Shown here piece by piece: positions 17,389 to 25,971 of a stretch of DNA of 64,000 bases. A model generated the notes under the pieces. That model was not told the DNA's origin, did no database searches, and saw only the letters and a program-made list of their open reading frames with translations. How positions within the stretch are numbered: position 1 is the stretch's first letter; every line of letters starts with the position of its first letter. This DNA comes from Filobacillus milosensis (GTDB lineage Bacteria > Bacillota > Bacilli > Bacillales > Alkalibacillaceae): positions 85,478 to 149,477 of the forward strand of contig NZ_SOPW01000006.1 in the NCBI RefSeq assembly GCF_004402015.1, written 5' to 3'. The translations under genes were made by a program, and so were the position numbers.

Positions 17389-18576
17389 TTAACTAAATAG
17401 TTGAATAAGCACATAAAGCAAAACAGTAATGATAACTACTAACCAAGCTGGTTTTTGCCAGAACTGCAGTAAACTAAAACCAACTAATGCCACAGCAAAA
17501 TCAACGCCATCTGTTACCGCACTTGTAAATATAGGGTCATAAAATGCTGCAACTAAAATACCTACTACAGCAGCATTCACACCAATTAATGCTGCACGGA
17601 CCGCCTTAAATTGACTAATAGACTTCCAGAAAGGCAGAATACCAACCAATAATAAGAATGATGGTAAAAATATGCCTAAGGTTGCAATTACAGCTCCTGG
17701 CAGAGCGGCCGCTACTTGCCCTAAATAACTTGAGAATGTAAATAAAGGTCCAGGAATGGCTTGTGCAGCACCATATCCTGCTAAGAACATTTCTTCAGAT
17801 AAAAACCCACTCGGTACAAGTTCACGTTCTAATAAAGGTAAAACGACATGCCCACCTCCAAAAACAAGTGAACCCACTCGATAAAAAATATCAAACAGAT
17901 GAATATAGACATGATCGACGGTACGGCTTATAACAGGTAATGCCACTAACAAAATAAAAAATAACGATATGCTGAAAATACCGACAGTCTTTGATAAATT
18001 TAAAGTTAAACTTGTTTGAGTATCCAGTTCTTTATGTTTAAATGCTATATAGCCTGCTGATGCGGCTAATATAATGACAATAATCTGTGTTGAAGCAAAT
18101 GGAAACAACAATAATACAGCTGCAGCGGAAATAGCGAATGCAATCCTCGGCAAATCGGGTGTTAATTTTTTACCCATATTCAAAATCGCATGGGCAACAA
18201 CAGCTACTGCAACTACTTTTAATGCCGCTATAAATGTCGAATCCGTGACGTCCGCTTGGACAATAAACATGGCAAAAAGAATTAAAGCTATGACAGACGG
18301 CAAAGTAAAACCAATCCAAGCTAAAATCCCGCCAATTATGCCTCCACGAAGCATGCCAATAGATATACCAACTTGAGAACTTGCGGGTCCAGGTAAGAAC
18401 TGACACAATGCAATTAAGTCAGCATATGTTTTATCATCCAGCCACTTCTTACGCTTAATATATTCTTCTTGAAAATAAGCCAGGTGGGCAACTGGACCAC
18501 CAAATGATGTTAAACCTAGACGCGTTGCTACGAATAAAATTTCTAAGTAATGTTTGAATGAATGCAATATTGTCAT
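17389..18576 (-). CDS. chrA: chromate transporter, long (two-domain) CHR type
   Basis: 395 aa with about 10-12 hydrophobic segments in two homologous halves. The CHR signatures are TSFGGPVAHLAYFQEEYIKR with FLPGPASSQVGISIG (first half) and FGGGHVVLPLLERELV with AQAIPGPLFTFSSYLG (second half). It belongs to the chromate ion transporter family, which exports chromate or related oxyanions; the real substrate here is not provable. No chrB-like regulator is adjacent. Confidence 0.93.
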   Translation of the reverse strand: MTILHSFKHYLEILFVATRLGLTSFGGPVAHLAYFQEEYIKRKKWLDDKTYADLIALCQFLPGPASSQVGISIGMLRGGIIGGILAWIGFTLPSVIALILFAMFIVQADVTDSTFIAALKVVAVAVVAHAILNMGKKLTPDLPRIAFAISAAAVLLLFPFASTQIIVIILAASAGYIAFKHKELDTQTSLTLNLSKTVGIFSISLFFILLVALPVISRTVDHVYIHLFDIFYRVGSLVFGGGHVVLPLLERELVPSGFLSEEMFLAGYGAAQAIPGPLFTFSSYLGQVAAALPGAVIATLGIFLPSFLLLVGILPFWKSISQFKAVRAALIGVNAAVVGILVAAFYDPIFTSAVTDGVDFAVALVGFSLLQFWQKPAWLVVIITVLLYVLIQLFS

Positions 18577-18601
18577 CCTAACTCATTTATTTTTTCAAAT
18601 A

Positions 18602-18637
18602 AAAAGGAACTGTTTTTAATAAAACAGTCCCTTTCAT
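18602..18637 (-). terminator. intrinsic terminator of the chemoreceptor gene
   Basis: 13-bp stem with one mismatch (AAGGAACTGTTTT paired with AAAACAGTCCCTT), followed by a T-run on the minus strand, between the chemoreceptor stop and chrA. Confidence 0.75.
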
Positions 18638-18646
18638 TTTATCATA

Positions 18647-20422
18647 TTATATTTTGAATTGTTTAACCTGCGTATTTAATTTTTCTGCTAAATTATTCAA
18701 TTCTTCTGCGGCTCTGGAGACTTCTTCCATAGAACTATTGGCTTCTTCAACTGTTGCGGCTGTCTCTTCGATTCCTGCAGCTGACTCTTCTGAAATTGAC
18801 GCAATTTCTTCAACCGACTGATTCATTTGAACACTGTCATCCATTACATCTTTCAAGCTAGAGGAAATCTCTTGAACTTTACCTGTGACTTGGTTAACTG
18901 ATTCATTAATCTGATCAAATGTCTCTTGGGTACTCTTCATTTGTTCAGTCCCTTGTTCAACCTCATCATAGCCTGTTTCTAGGGATTGAGTCACATTAGC
19001 TGATTCAGATTGAATATTACCTACAATTTTTGTAATGTCGCCGACAGAATTTGAAACTTGTTCAGCTAATTTTCTAACTTCATCTGCAACGACAGCAAAC
19101 CCTTTACCATGTTCACCGGCACGAGCCGCTTCAATGGCAGCATTTAAAGCTAACAAATTCGTTTGTTCTGCAATGTCTTGTATGACTTCAACTAATTTAG
19201 AAATTTCTTTTGATTGTTGATCCAAACCTTTAACTTTCGTAACTGCTTTTTCAACAATCTGATGAATGCGTTTCATCTGTTCTGTTGAAGCAACCATCTT
19301 ACTGCGCCCTTCTTCAGTTAAAGATAAAACTGAATCTGATTCCTGAGCCACATTCTCACCATTTTCATAAGAGTTTTTAACTTTATGTAAAAACCCTTCC
19401 ATCATTTCAGAAATATTCGAAGCACTTTGAGCCTGGTTTTCTGAGCCAGAAGATAACTCTTGCATTGTTGATGCAATTTGTTCACTACCTTCACGAACTT
19501 CATTAGACGATTGAGTTAATTGTTGGCTCTGACTAGAAACAGATTGAGACGCATCTGTAACATCCGACAATATTTTAGATAAATTAACTTTCATTGAATT
19601 TAAGGATTCTGATAAACGTCCAATTTCATCTTTACCTTTATATTCAAGATTATTAACCGTTAAATCACCCTTAGCAATGACATCCGCCATTTCGACCGCT
19701 TTATTGATGTTCTTTCTGACGTTACGACTAATAAAGAATAATAAAATGATAGAAATTAGAGTTGCAACTAAAATTCCAATACCAATTGCAGAAACAACCT
19801 GTGCAAAGGATTCTTTCGTATTGTTATAAGCTAAGTCATACTCTGCTACGACCGATTCCCTTAATTCATTTAATAAAACTTGAGTATCTTCTCTTACTGC
19901 TGCAAGCTGAGATCGAGCCGAAGCTGCTGCTGAATCATCCCTGGCTGATATTGCCGGTATTATTTCGTCATTAAAGAATTGATTTAACTCTGCATTATTG
20001 GCAGAAATTTGATTCATTAATTCTAATTGACCACCTTCTAAACGAGGTCTGACCATGTTTTCTAATTCTACAAAACGTTCATCTAAAGTTGCGAAATCCT
20101 CTCGATAACTATTTGATTTATATTCTATATAATCTACCACGATCAAATCTTTTTGTAAGAAAACTGAGTTCATTTCGTCAATTAAAATGGCACGTTCACT
20201 GCGACGATCCTGTGCATCAACTTGTTCATCCGCTTGTTGTAAACTCCAAAACACTGCCCCCGTAGCAGCTAAAAATAAAATAATAGTAATAACTGATACG
20301 AGTCCATATTTTTTACCAATACTTAAATTTCGCCATAATGAATATTTCTCTTTTGTCTTTTTTTCTCTCTTAGGCTTAATCTTTACTTTCTCTTTCTTGT
20401 TTTTCTTAAAGAGTTTTTTCAA
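18647..20422 (-). CDS. methyl-accepting chemotaxis protein
   Basis: 591 aa from a TTG at 20422 ([13 protein letters not shown]), chosen because AAAGGTGGGGG sits 6 nt upstream; a GTG at 20434 overlaps that site. An unusually long Lys-rich cytoplasmic tail (about 35 residues) precedes TM1 ([18 protein letters not shown]). A four-helix-bundle extracellular sensor (about 150 residues) and TM2 ([19 protein letters not shown]) follow, then a HAMP domain and the signalling tip [20 protein letters not shown]. Ligand unknown. No other chemotaxis gene is near. Confidence 0.93.
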   Translation of the reverse strand: MKKLFKKNKKEKVKIKPKREKKTKEKYSLWRNLSIGKKYGLVSVITIILFLAATGAVFWSLQQADEQVDAQDRRSERAILIDEMNSVFLQKDLIVVDYIEYKSNSYREDFATLDERFVELENMVRPRLEGGQLELMNQISANNAELNQFFNDEIIPAISARDDSAAASARSQLAAVREDTQVLLNELRESVVAEYDLAYNNTKESFAQVVSAIGIGILVATLISIILLFFISRNVRKNINKAVEMADVIAKGDLTVNNLEYKGKDEIGRLSESLNSMKVNLSKILSDVTDASQSVSSQSQQLTQSSNEVREGSEQIASTMQELSSGSENQAQSASNISEMMEGFLHKVKNSYENGENVAQESDSVLSLTEEGRSKMVASTEQMKRIHQIVEKAVTKVKGLDQQSKEISKLVEVIQDIAEQTNLLALNAAIEAARAGEHGKGFAVVADEVRKLAEQVSNSVGDITKIVGNIQSESANVTQSLETGYDEVEQGTEQMKSTQETFDQINESVNQVTGKVQEISSSLKDVMDDSVQMNQSVEEIASISEESAAGIEETAATVEEANSSMEEVSRAAEELNNLAEKLNTQVKQFKI

Positions 20423-20482
20423 AATTTCCCCCACCTTTTATGTAAAAAAAACTTATAGATAAAAAGTATCACTATTTCCAAC

Positions 20483-20499
20483 AATTCGCAATACGAATT
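20483..20499. promoter_or_regulatory. inverted repeat upstream of the chemoreceptor gene
   Basis: AATTCG-CAATA-CGAATT, a perfect 6-bp inverted repeat with a 5-bp spacer, about 60 bp before the chemoreceptor start. It is operator-like; the binding protein is unknown. Confidence 0.35.
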
Positions 20500-20560
20500 A
20501 TTTAAATTTTGTAACATTTTGAGAATTTCTGACTAAATATGAGGAAAATAATAATTAATT

Positions 20561-21214
20561 TTATGATAATATTTGTAAAATGTTACCGTTGGGATCAGAT
20601 ATAAAAATAACTCGCTGATATCTATCTTTGAAGATTTTATAATTTTTTGTATCTAATAAGCGATAATACTTAAAAATTTTAAAGGGTGATTGCATTTTAA
20701 CAGCTTCAGTAAACTTCTTGAATAAAACCAAATCCGGCTGATTATGACCCTTAATTATAAAGTCTTTATTCGTATTTAATTTTTGCCTTGAACGATGGAG
20801 GCTTGTTTTAATTGATTCATTACTTACCCTAAACATGTCAGCAATTTCTTGAGATGTATATTGAAATACATCTTTCAAAGTGACTAACATAGCTTGATGA
20901 AGAGGAAGAACAGAACATAAAATTTCCAATAAAGAATCCCACTCATATGATTGATCTATCGTAGCTATTAATTCTGCTTGGTCAGTGAACGTTTCTTTTT
21001 GTTTTCGTTTTCCATCGATCAATAGATTTCTAGCCATTGTAAATAAAAAGGATTCATTCATCTCTTTATCAGGGTCATCTTGCTTAAGTTTAATGTATTT
21101 AATTAATGTTTCTTGAACTAGATCTTCTGCTTCCCACTTTGAAGATGTTAACGATAAGCAATAGTTATATAATTTTACAGTTAATTCTTCTAGCTTCACT
21201 TGATCAATTTGCAT
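20561..21214 (-). CDS. ECF-type RNA polymerase sigma factor
   Basis: 217 aa. Region 2 is visible as YNYCLSLTSSKWEAEDLVQE and FTMARNLLIDGKRKQ; region 4 as VLPLHQAMLVTLKDVFQYTS then QEIADMFRVSNESIKTSLHR, a helix-turn-helix. A C-terminal extension of about 60 residues (EAVKMQSPFKIFKYYRLL...) goes beyond a normal ECF factor and may be a regulatory appendage. No anti-sigma gene is adjacent, which is unusual. The target promoters are unknown. Confidence 0.85.
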   Translation of the reverse strand: MQIDQVKLEELTVKLYNYCLSLTSSKWEAEDLVQETLIKYIKLKQDDPDKEMNESFLFTMARNLLIDGKRKQKETFTDQAELIATIDQSYEWDSLLEILCSVLPLHQAMLVTLKDVFQYTSQEIADMFRVSNESIKTSLHRSRQKLNTNKDFIIKGHNQPDLVLFKKFTEAVKMQSPFKIFKYYRLLDTKNYKIFKDRYQRVIFISDPNGNILQILS

Positions 21215-21307
21215 TTTAACTCCCTAAAATATTTTTATTTATATGTAACTTTTCACTCATTATATACGTTCATTAGTCGAAATAAAAATTAAGGAGAGTG
21301 TTTTTAA

Positions 21308-21691
21308 ATGTTTAAAGTAGGTGGAATATTTATTCCTGTCACAGACTTAAAGCGTTCGAAGGATTGGTACTCAGCTGTATTAGGTTTAACAAAAATTGAT
21401 GAATGGCAAGAAAATGGAGAGGATTATGGAGCAGATTTCGTATTTGAAAAGGGGACAACTCCACTCACTTTAATAAAAGTCGAGAAACCCCAACCCACAG
21501 AATTCACTGTAAAAGGAAAAGACAAGAATGTGTATTACAATTTTGAAGTGGCTGACATAGATGAGGCATACAATCACTTTACTAAGCACGGTGTAGAAAC
21601 AACAGAAATCCATGATTTTGGCCCGATGAAAGGGTTTGATTTCTTCGACCTGGACGGTAACCCATTTAGTATCGTTAGTGAAGAAGGATAA
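21308..21691 (+). CDS. VOC (glyoxalase/dioxygenase) family protein
   Basis: 127 aa with the paired beta-alpha-beta-beta-beta modules of the vicinal oxygen chelate fold: FIPVTDLKRSKDWYSAVLGL at the start and FDFFDLDGNPFSIVSEEG at the end. Substrate cannot be assigned; families of this kind include glyoxalase, antibiotic-binding and dioxygenase proteins. It has a good ribosome site (AAGGAG) and is divergent from the ECF sigma gene, which suggests but does not show that it could be a target of that factor. Confidence 0.88.
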   Translation: MFKVGGIFIPVTDLKRSKDWYSAVLGLTKIDEWQENGEDYGADFVFEKGTTPLTLIKVEKPQPTEFTVKGKDKNVYYNFEVADIDEAYNHFTKHGVETTEIHDFGPMKGFDFFDLDGNPFSIVSEEG

Positions 21692-21693
21692 AA

Positions 21694-21726
21694 AAGAAGC
21701 GCCAGGCTCTTAGCTTGGCACTTCTT
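21694..21726. terminator. bidirectional terminator between VOC and fasciclin genes
   Basis: Long stem AGAAG-GCCA-GC / GC-TGGC-CTTCT with one mismatch, with A-run and T-run flanks, between convergent genes. Confidence 0.75.
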
Positions 21727-21734
21727 AATAATCA

Positions 21735-22235
21735 TTACTTTTTAGGCAATAACACTTTGTCAATCACATGAATAACACCATTTGAAGCTTCAACATCAGC
21801 TAAAATAACATTTGCATCATTCACCTGTGTTGGATCCAATGAAATTTTTATTTTCTTACCATTCAATGTTTTAACTTTCATGCCATCTTCTAAACTATCT
21901 GACATTATTTTACCTTCTACGACATGATATAGAAGAATGTCTTTCAAATCTTCTCGAGCCAACAATTCTTCTGCTGAAATATCTAATTCTTTAAGTAATG
22001 CTTCAAAAGCATCATCAGTTGGGGCAAAGACCGTAAATGGTCCCTCACCCTTCAATGTTTCAACTAAGCCTGCTTTTTCTAAAGCAGCTGCTAACGTTGT
22101 AAAGTCACCAGCCTCGACTGCAGTTTCCACAATATCTTTTTCAGTTGCTGAATGATCTTCAGCTAAAACTCCTAATGAAAAAGAACTTACAACGAGAATC
22201 GTCAACATACTGAAAATAAGCCATTTCCATTTCAT
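21735..22235 (-). CDS. secreted fasciclin (FAS1) domain protein
   Basis: 166 aa with a signal peptide ([20 protein letters not shown]...VLAED) and one FAS1 domain: [20 protein letters not shown] then [14 protein letters not shown] (H1 motif) and [12 protein letters not shown]...[11 protein letters not shown] (H2 motif). FAS1 domains mediate extracellular adhesion. The length matches single-domain bacterial members. Confidence 0.94.
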   Translation of the reverse strand: MKWKWLIFSMLTILVVSSFSLGVLAEDHSATEKDIVETAVEAGDFTTLAAALEKAGLVETLKGEGPFTVFAPTDDAFEALLKELDISAEELLAREDLKDILLYHVVEGKIMSDSLEDGMKVKTLNGKKIKISLDPTQVNDANVILADVEASNGVIHVIDKVLLPKK

Positions 22236-22347
22236 TTTAGAAATTCCTCCTTTAATTGTTACATTGACTAGAAAGTAGTATTTAACAAAAAAAGGATTTT
22301 ATCCGAATGTGAACAAAGGGAAATTTAGGTAACAATAAATCAAACTA

Positions 22348-22378
22348 AAAAGACACCACATATTTAAATTGTGTGGTC
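22348..22378 (-). terminator. intrinsic terminator
   Basis: ACCACA...TGTGGT stem with an AT-rich loop, followed by CTTTTTAG on the minus strand, just after the next gene's stop. Confidence 0.65.
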
Positions 22379-22383
22379 CAGCT

Positions 22384-22905
22384 TTAGTCTTCTTTAAATT
22401 TTTCTTCATAGCCTCTGTTGTATTCTTTAAAGATTTGCCGCATTTGTTCTTTATTTGGTATTTTAGTTATTTTTTTATAAAGACTTTCTCTCAAAAATAA
22501 TAATTTCTCATTATATTTTTCAAGTTCAGTTAGGTCTACTTCTTCACCATTAGTAATCTTATCGCTTATATCATATAACATATGCCCTTGCTCAAACGTC
22601 TGTCTATAATATGTATAGTCGGCTTTATAGTAATGGTATATTGTGTCATAAGCATACGTTTTAAGTACTCTGGATCGAGAGTAAAAATATATGAATTTAT
22701 CAAATTCTGCTTGAGTGATTTTCCCATCTGATAGTGCTGTGTTAAGTTCTGATTGGGTCATAATCAAATAATTAGTAGCTTCAAAAAAAGAAAAAGCCAT
22801 AGATTCTGTATATTCTTTTTCTTCATGAAGCTGTACTGATTGATATATAAAAGCAGTTCCTAAAAGCAGAACAACAGTTAGTGTTACAATCCAATACTTT
22901 CTCAT
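22384..22905 (-). CDS. hypothetical protein with an N-terminal membrane anchor
   Basis: 173 aa from ATG 22905 (MRKYWIVTLTVVLLLGTAFI), chosen because AGGTGAT lies just upstream. One N-terminal membrane segment or uncleaved signal, then a helical, Tyr-rich outside domain (DTIYHYYKADYTYYRQTFEQ). I do not recognise the family. Confidence 0.75.
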   Translation of the reverse strand: MRKYWIVTLTVVLLLGTAFIYQSVQLHEEKEYTESMAFSFFEATNYLIMTQSELNTALSDGKITQAEFDKFIYFYSRSRVLKTYAYDTIYHYYKADYTYYRQTFEQGHMLYDISDKITNGEEVDLTELEKYNEKLLFLRESLYKKITKIPNKEQMRQIFKEYNRGYEEKFKED

Positions 22906-22926
22906 AAGTATCACCTAATTCTCTAT

Positions 22927-23508
22927 CTATAAATTTAATAAATTATTGAATTTCACAAAACCATTTTTTACCTCCTGGTATTCACGCTCTAAGATACTCA
23001 TCATGACATCTGTTTCATATTTACCTTCTATTAGAGCACCTTCTCTTTCTAAGCCTTCTTGGATAAAACCACATTTTTCATAGCACTTAATGGCTCTCTC
23101 ATTATACTGCAGCACTCTTAAATCAACCCGATGCAGATTTAATACCTCAAATGCATATTGTAATACCAATTGAGTAATTTCTGTTCCTAACCCTTTTCCC
23201 CAAACAGAAGGAGCAAAGAGACCCACAGCGTAACGAGCTCTTTGATCAGTATCATTTACATTAAGCCTGGTATGACCTATCAATCTTTCATTATATTCAA
23301 CACACCATCCAAGTTTGGTATCTTTAATAGATTGAATGAATTTAAGTGCTTTGTCCTCTGTTTTCGAAGATATTTTCGTTGTGTCACCACCGTACATCCT
23401 AACTAACTCAGGACTAATCGCTACACTTAAGTAATCTTCAACATCTTGTTCAATGGGCTGTCTTAAAATAATATTTTTTCCTTTAATGATTGGAGCTGCA
23501 TTAATCAT
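22927..23508 (-). CDS. RimJ/RimL-type N-acetyltransferase
   Basis: 193 aa GNAT enzyme. N-terminal IIKGKNIILRQPIEQDVEDY, acetyl-CoA loop APSVWGKGLGTEITQLVLQ, and the LNLHRVDLRVLQYNERAIKC-YEKCGF motif typical of RimJ/L-like proteins. Translation overlaps the upstream GNAT gene by 4 bp. The two are similar enough in layout to suggest a tandem duplication. Substrate unknown. Confidence 0.9.
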   Translation of the reverse strand: MINAAPIIKGKNIILRQPIEQDVEDYLSVAISPELVRMYGGDTTKISSKTEDKALKFIQSIKDTKLGWCVEYNERLIGHTRLNVNDTDQRARYAVGLFAPSVWGKGLGTEITQLVLQYAFEVLNLHRVDLRVLQYNERAIKCYEKCGFIQEGLEREGALIEGKYETDVMMSILEREYQEVKNGFVKFNNLLNL

Positions 23509-24080
23509 ATACGACCCTCACCTTGTTCAAACTGAACTAGCTTTTGATAATCTTCTCTTAACAAACCATAACAATCAACATCTTCATAGGTTCCCCACTT
23601 ATAATCATGTTGAGGAAAAGTACCTTCATAACGGAATCCATTTTTCCTCAGTACTTTAATTGAACCTAGATTTTTCTTCATAACTGTTGCATAGATTCGA
23701 TTTAATTCTAATTCATTAAAGCCAAATTCAATTACAACCTTAATTGATTCTGAGACATAGCCCCTCCCCCAATAGGGAACGCCTAACCAGTAGGCTAGTT
23801 CACCTCGGCGATGAGCGTCATCAAGTCGTAAAGTTACAGCTCCAATAAGTTCGTGATTGTTTTTTTCTTCAATTGCAAAAATGAGACATTCATTCTGCTC
23901 AGCACGTTCTTGGTGAGTGTTAATCCAATCAATTGCACTGTGTTCATAATATGGATGTGGAATGGTCAACGTAGTTTCGGCTACTCGTTTATCACCGGCT
24001 AACTCTACAACCCTGGGGGCATCTTTTAATGTGAAAGGTCTTAACAAAATTCTTTCTGAATCAATAATTGGTATCATCAA
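23505..24080 (-). CDS. RimJ/RimL-type N-acetyltransferase
   Basis: 191 aa GNAT enzyme: SERILLRPFTLKDAPRVVEL, acetyl-CoA loop GVPYWGRGYVSESIKVVIEF, and LNRIYATVMKKNLGSIKVLR-KNGFRYEG, the RimJ/YdaF-like signature. It overlaps the following GNAT gene by 4 bp (coupled). Substrate unknown; members acetylate ribosomal proteins, polyamines or drugs. Confidence 0.9.
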   Translation of the reverse strand: MMIPIIDSERILLRPFTLKDAPRVVELAGDKRVAETTLTIPHPYYEHSAIDWINTHQERAEQNECLIFAIEEKNNHELIGAVTLRLDDAHRRGELAYWLGVPYWGRGYVSESIKVVIEFGFNELELNRIYATVMKKNLGSIKVLRKNGFRYEGTFPQHDYKWGTYEDVDCYGLLREDYQKLVQFEQGEGRI

Positions 24081-24116
24081 AATTCCCCTTAAATTTATAT
24101 ATTTTTTGCAACCTGT

Positions 24117-24842
24117 TTAAGAAGGTATTCCCGAAAGTTTTTCCCACTTATGCTGAATATTTCTCATTAACACGACAGAGTCAAATTCAAGATCATGATC
24201 TGAGATATTTAAAACATCACCTAAGTAAGTTGTTTTAACTTCCTCTGCTTTAAAAGGAGTCATCGTCCAATCATTCGTATGTAAACATAATCCTTGATGG
24301 CACTCCCCTTTTTTATCTGGAGAGTATCCGTTTGCTCCACTTTTAAAGAAACTAGATATTTCCGCAATGCTTTGAAATACACTATTGGGTTGCAGTTTGT
24401 CGTGTTCTTTTCCTTTTATAGAGATATTGACCTCTTTATCTTTAGATTCCATCGAAAATTCAACTGTATTACCCGTATCATTGACTTGAAAATCTGCTAA
24501 TTGGTGGGTGCCAGGAAAGATTCTTCCACCTACTAATGAATTCAACTTTGAATTTGTATCTCTTCTAAAGATATAAACCCCTTCTTTTGTTTCACCATTT
24601 TCATCCCACTCTACAGCAATTCGGTGAGCAGCATTTTCACTCGACATACCAACTGGGATTGAAGACAGAAGAGTTGGTCGAATATTTTCAAGGCGTATTA
24701 AGCAAACGCCTATGATGGCTTTACCTTTAATTGTTTTAGGTCGAAATGGGTGTGGGAGAATTGTTTCAGCAATGTCTGGATTAAGTTGATAGTTTATAAG
24801 CAACCTTCGTTTAATTACCCCATCTATAGAGGTCATTGTCAT
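24117..24842 (-). CDS. DUF2071 (acetoacetate-decarboxylase-like fold) protein
   Basis: 241 aa. The N-terminus has the DUF2071 pattern (RRLLINYQLNPDIAETILPH then PFRP, and IIGVCLIRLENIRP), with FRRDTNSKLNSLVGGRIFPG in the middle. Function unknown; no catalytic lysine can be assigned with confidence by eye. The start is fixed by GAGGAGAG. It sits between accessory GNAT and GrpB genes. Confidence 0.8.
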   Translation of the reverse strand: MTMTSIDGVIKRRLLINYQLNPDIAETILPHPFRPKTIKGKAIIGVCLIRLENIRPTLLSSIPVGMSSENAAHRIAVEWDENGETKEGVYIFRRDTNSKLNSLVGGRIFPGTHQLADFQVNDTGNTVEFSMESKDKEVNISIKGKEHDKLQPNSVFQSIAEISSFFKSGANGYSPDKKGECHQGLCLHTNDWTMTPFKAEEVKTTYLGDVLNISDHDLEFDSVVLMRNIQHKWEKLSGIPS

Positions 24843-24862
24843 AAGCTACTCTCCTCTTTAAT

Positions 24863-25381
24863 TTAATTTGTTCTTTGTTTCTCAGCCCAATCTAAAGCTC
24901 TTCTTTCCATTTCCGCTACAAACTCTTTCTTAGCTGGGCTATAGTCGCGAGTAAGTTCATATTTTGATGCGAGTTCATCCTTAAACTCACTATATCTTTC
25001 TACTTCTTCTGGATGGGATCGCAGGTAATCTCGTAAAACTATGTGACGTTTTATTTGAGGGTTATCAAATTGATAGAAATGGATATGGTGCGTTCTATTT
25101 TCTCCGCCCTTTCGAAATAACCTTCTCCCCTTAATACCCCATTCACCAGCTACATCATAATTCAGTGATGTCATTTTTTCATTATAAGTATCAATGACGC
25201 TTATATCTTTCACAATGACCATCATATCAATGACAGGTTTAGCCTTCATCCCAGGCACCGAGGTGCTGCCAAAATGTTCAAAATATAAAATTTCATCATC
25301 AAAGATATTTTTCAACAACTGCACTTCTTGCTCGTACATCCTTTTCCAACCCGATGTGTAGTTACTTAATCTGACTTTCAT
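24863..25381 (-). CDS. GrpB family protein (UPF0157)
   Basis: 172 aa with the hallmark YFEHFGSTSVPGMKAKPVIDMMV (nucleotidyltransferase-like GS-T and D-D motifs) and the downstream HHIHFYQFDNPQIKRHIVLR-DYLR. The family is widespread with no firm activity; some members are annotated as dephospho-CoA-kinase-linked domains. Its start lies inside the 3' end of a small membrane-protein gene (20 bp overlap), and its ribosome site GAGGAAG lies within that gene. Confidence 0.92.
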   Translation of the reverse strand: MKVRLSNYTSGWKRMYEQEVQLLKNIFDDEILYFEHFGSTSVPGMKAKPVIDMMVIVKDISVIDTYNEKMTSLNYDVAGEWGIKGRRLFRKGGENRTHHIHFYQFDNPQIKRHIVLRDYLRSHPEEVERYSEFKDELASKYELTRDYSPAKKEFVAEMERRALDWAEKQRTN

Positions 25382-25502
25382 TTAAATCTTCCTCATTTGT
25401 GTAATAATTAGTTTTCTCTATTCCCTTAACTAACCTGATGAACCAATATAAGGCTATCCAAGGTAAAATGTATGTCGTCGACCATTCTAATAGTTCTTGC
25501 AT
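25362..25502 (-). CDS. small membrane protein (46 aa) overlapping grpB
   Basis: ATG at 25502 preceded by TTGGAGG, running MQELLEWSTTYILPWIALYW through one hydrophobic segment (YILPWIALYWFIRL), then a charged tail ending NESQIK. The stop lies inside the GrpB gene, a coupling arrangement. I do not recognise a family. The ribosome site and overlap support real translation. Confidence 0.65.
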   Translation of the reverse strand: MQELLEWSTTYILPWIALYWFIRLVKGIEKTNYYTNEEDLNESQIK

Positions 25503-25544
25503 TATAAAAAAACCTCCAATAACTTCTTAAATCGAATTGACTTT

Positions 25545-25943
25545 TTATCCCTCTCTTAAACCAAGATAGGGGATGTCGCCCTTCTCAGTTTCAGCAATAA
25601 TCACATCACCACTGAATCCTTCTGCATCATACAATTTTGTACCTACTGGTAGAAAGTTTGAGGTTAAATTTTCAAAGCCTGAATCTGAGCTCGTTTGTTT
25701 TTCAATCCGGCCTAAAAATACACCCTTAGAAAATTCAGATTCCATAATCCAACTGATATCACTGGCATTTGTATAAACAATACCTCCCTTTTGAAAAAGG
25801 TCCGTACCAGAATGTTTTTGCAAATACTCTTCAGCAGCTGAAACTTCATTTGAATTTTTTACTTCACCAGAATAATAACTATCTGTATTAGAAGTGCATC
25901 CACTAATGATTAAAAAGCTAATTAGTATAGCCACATATTTCAT
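25545..25943 (-). CDS. hypothetical lipoprotein
   Basis: 132 aa with signal and lipobox MKYVAILISFLIISGC, so lipidated at Cys16. The mature part is small and soluble (EYLQKHSGTDLFQKGGIVYT); no family recognised. It lies 28 bp downstream of the M1 peptidase lipoprotein gene, and the two may be cotranscribed. Confidence 0.8.
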   Translation of the reverse strand: MKYVAILISFLIISGCTSNTDSYYSGEVKNSNEVSAAEEYLQKHSGTDLFQKGGIVYTNASDISWIMESEFSKGVFLGRIEKQTSSDSGFENLTSNFLPVGTKLYDAEGFSGDVIIAETEKGDIPYLGLREG

Positions 25944-25971
25944 GCACCCACCCCATTTGAAGTTTTAAAAG

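Noticed and set aside
17389..18576. Operon for cobalamin uptake with the BtuF-like gene
   Set aside because: The neighbouring gene is a CHR-type anion transporter, not a BtuC/D partner.
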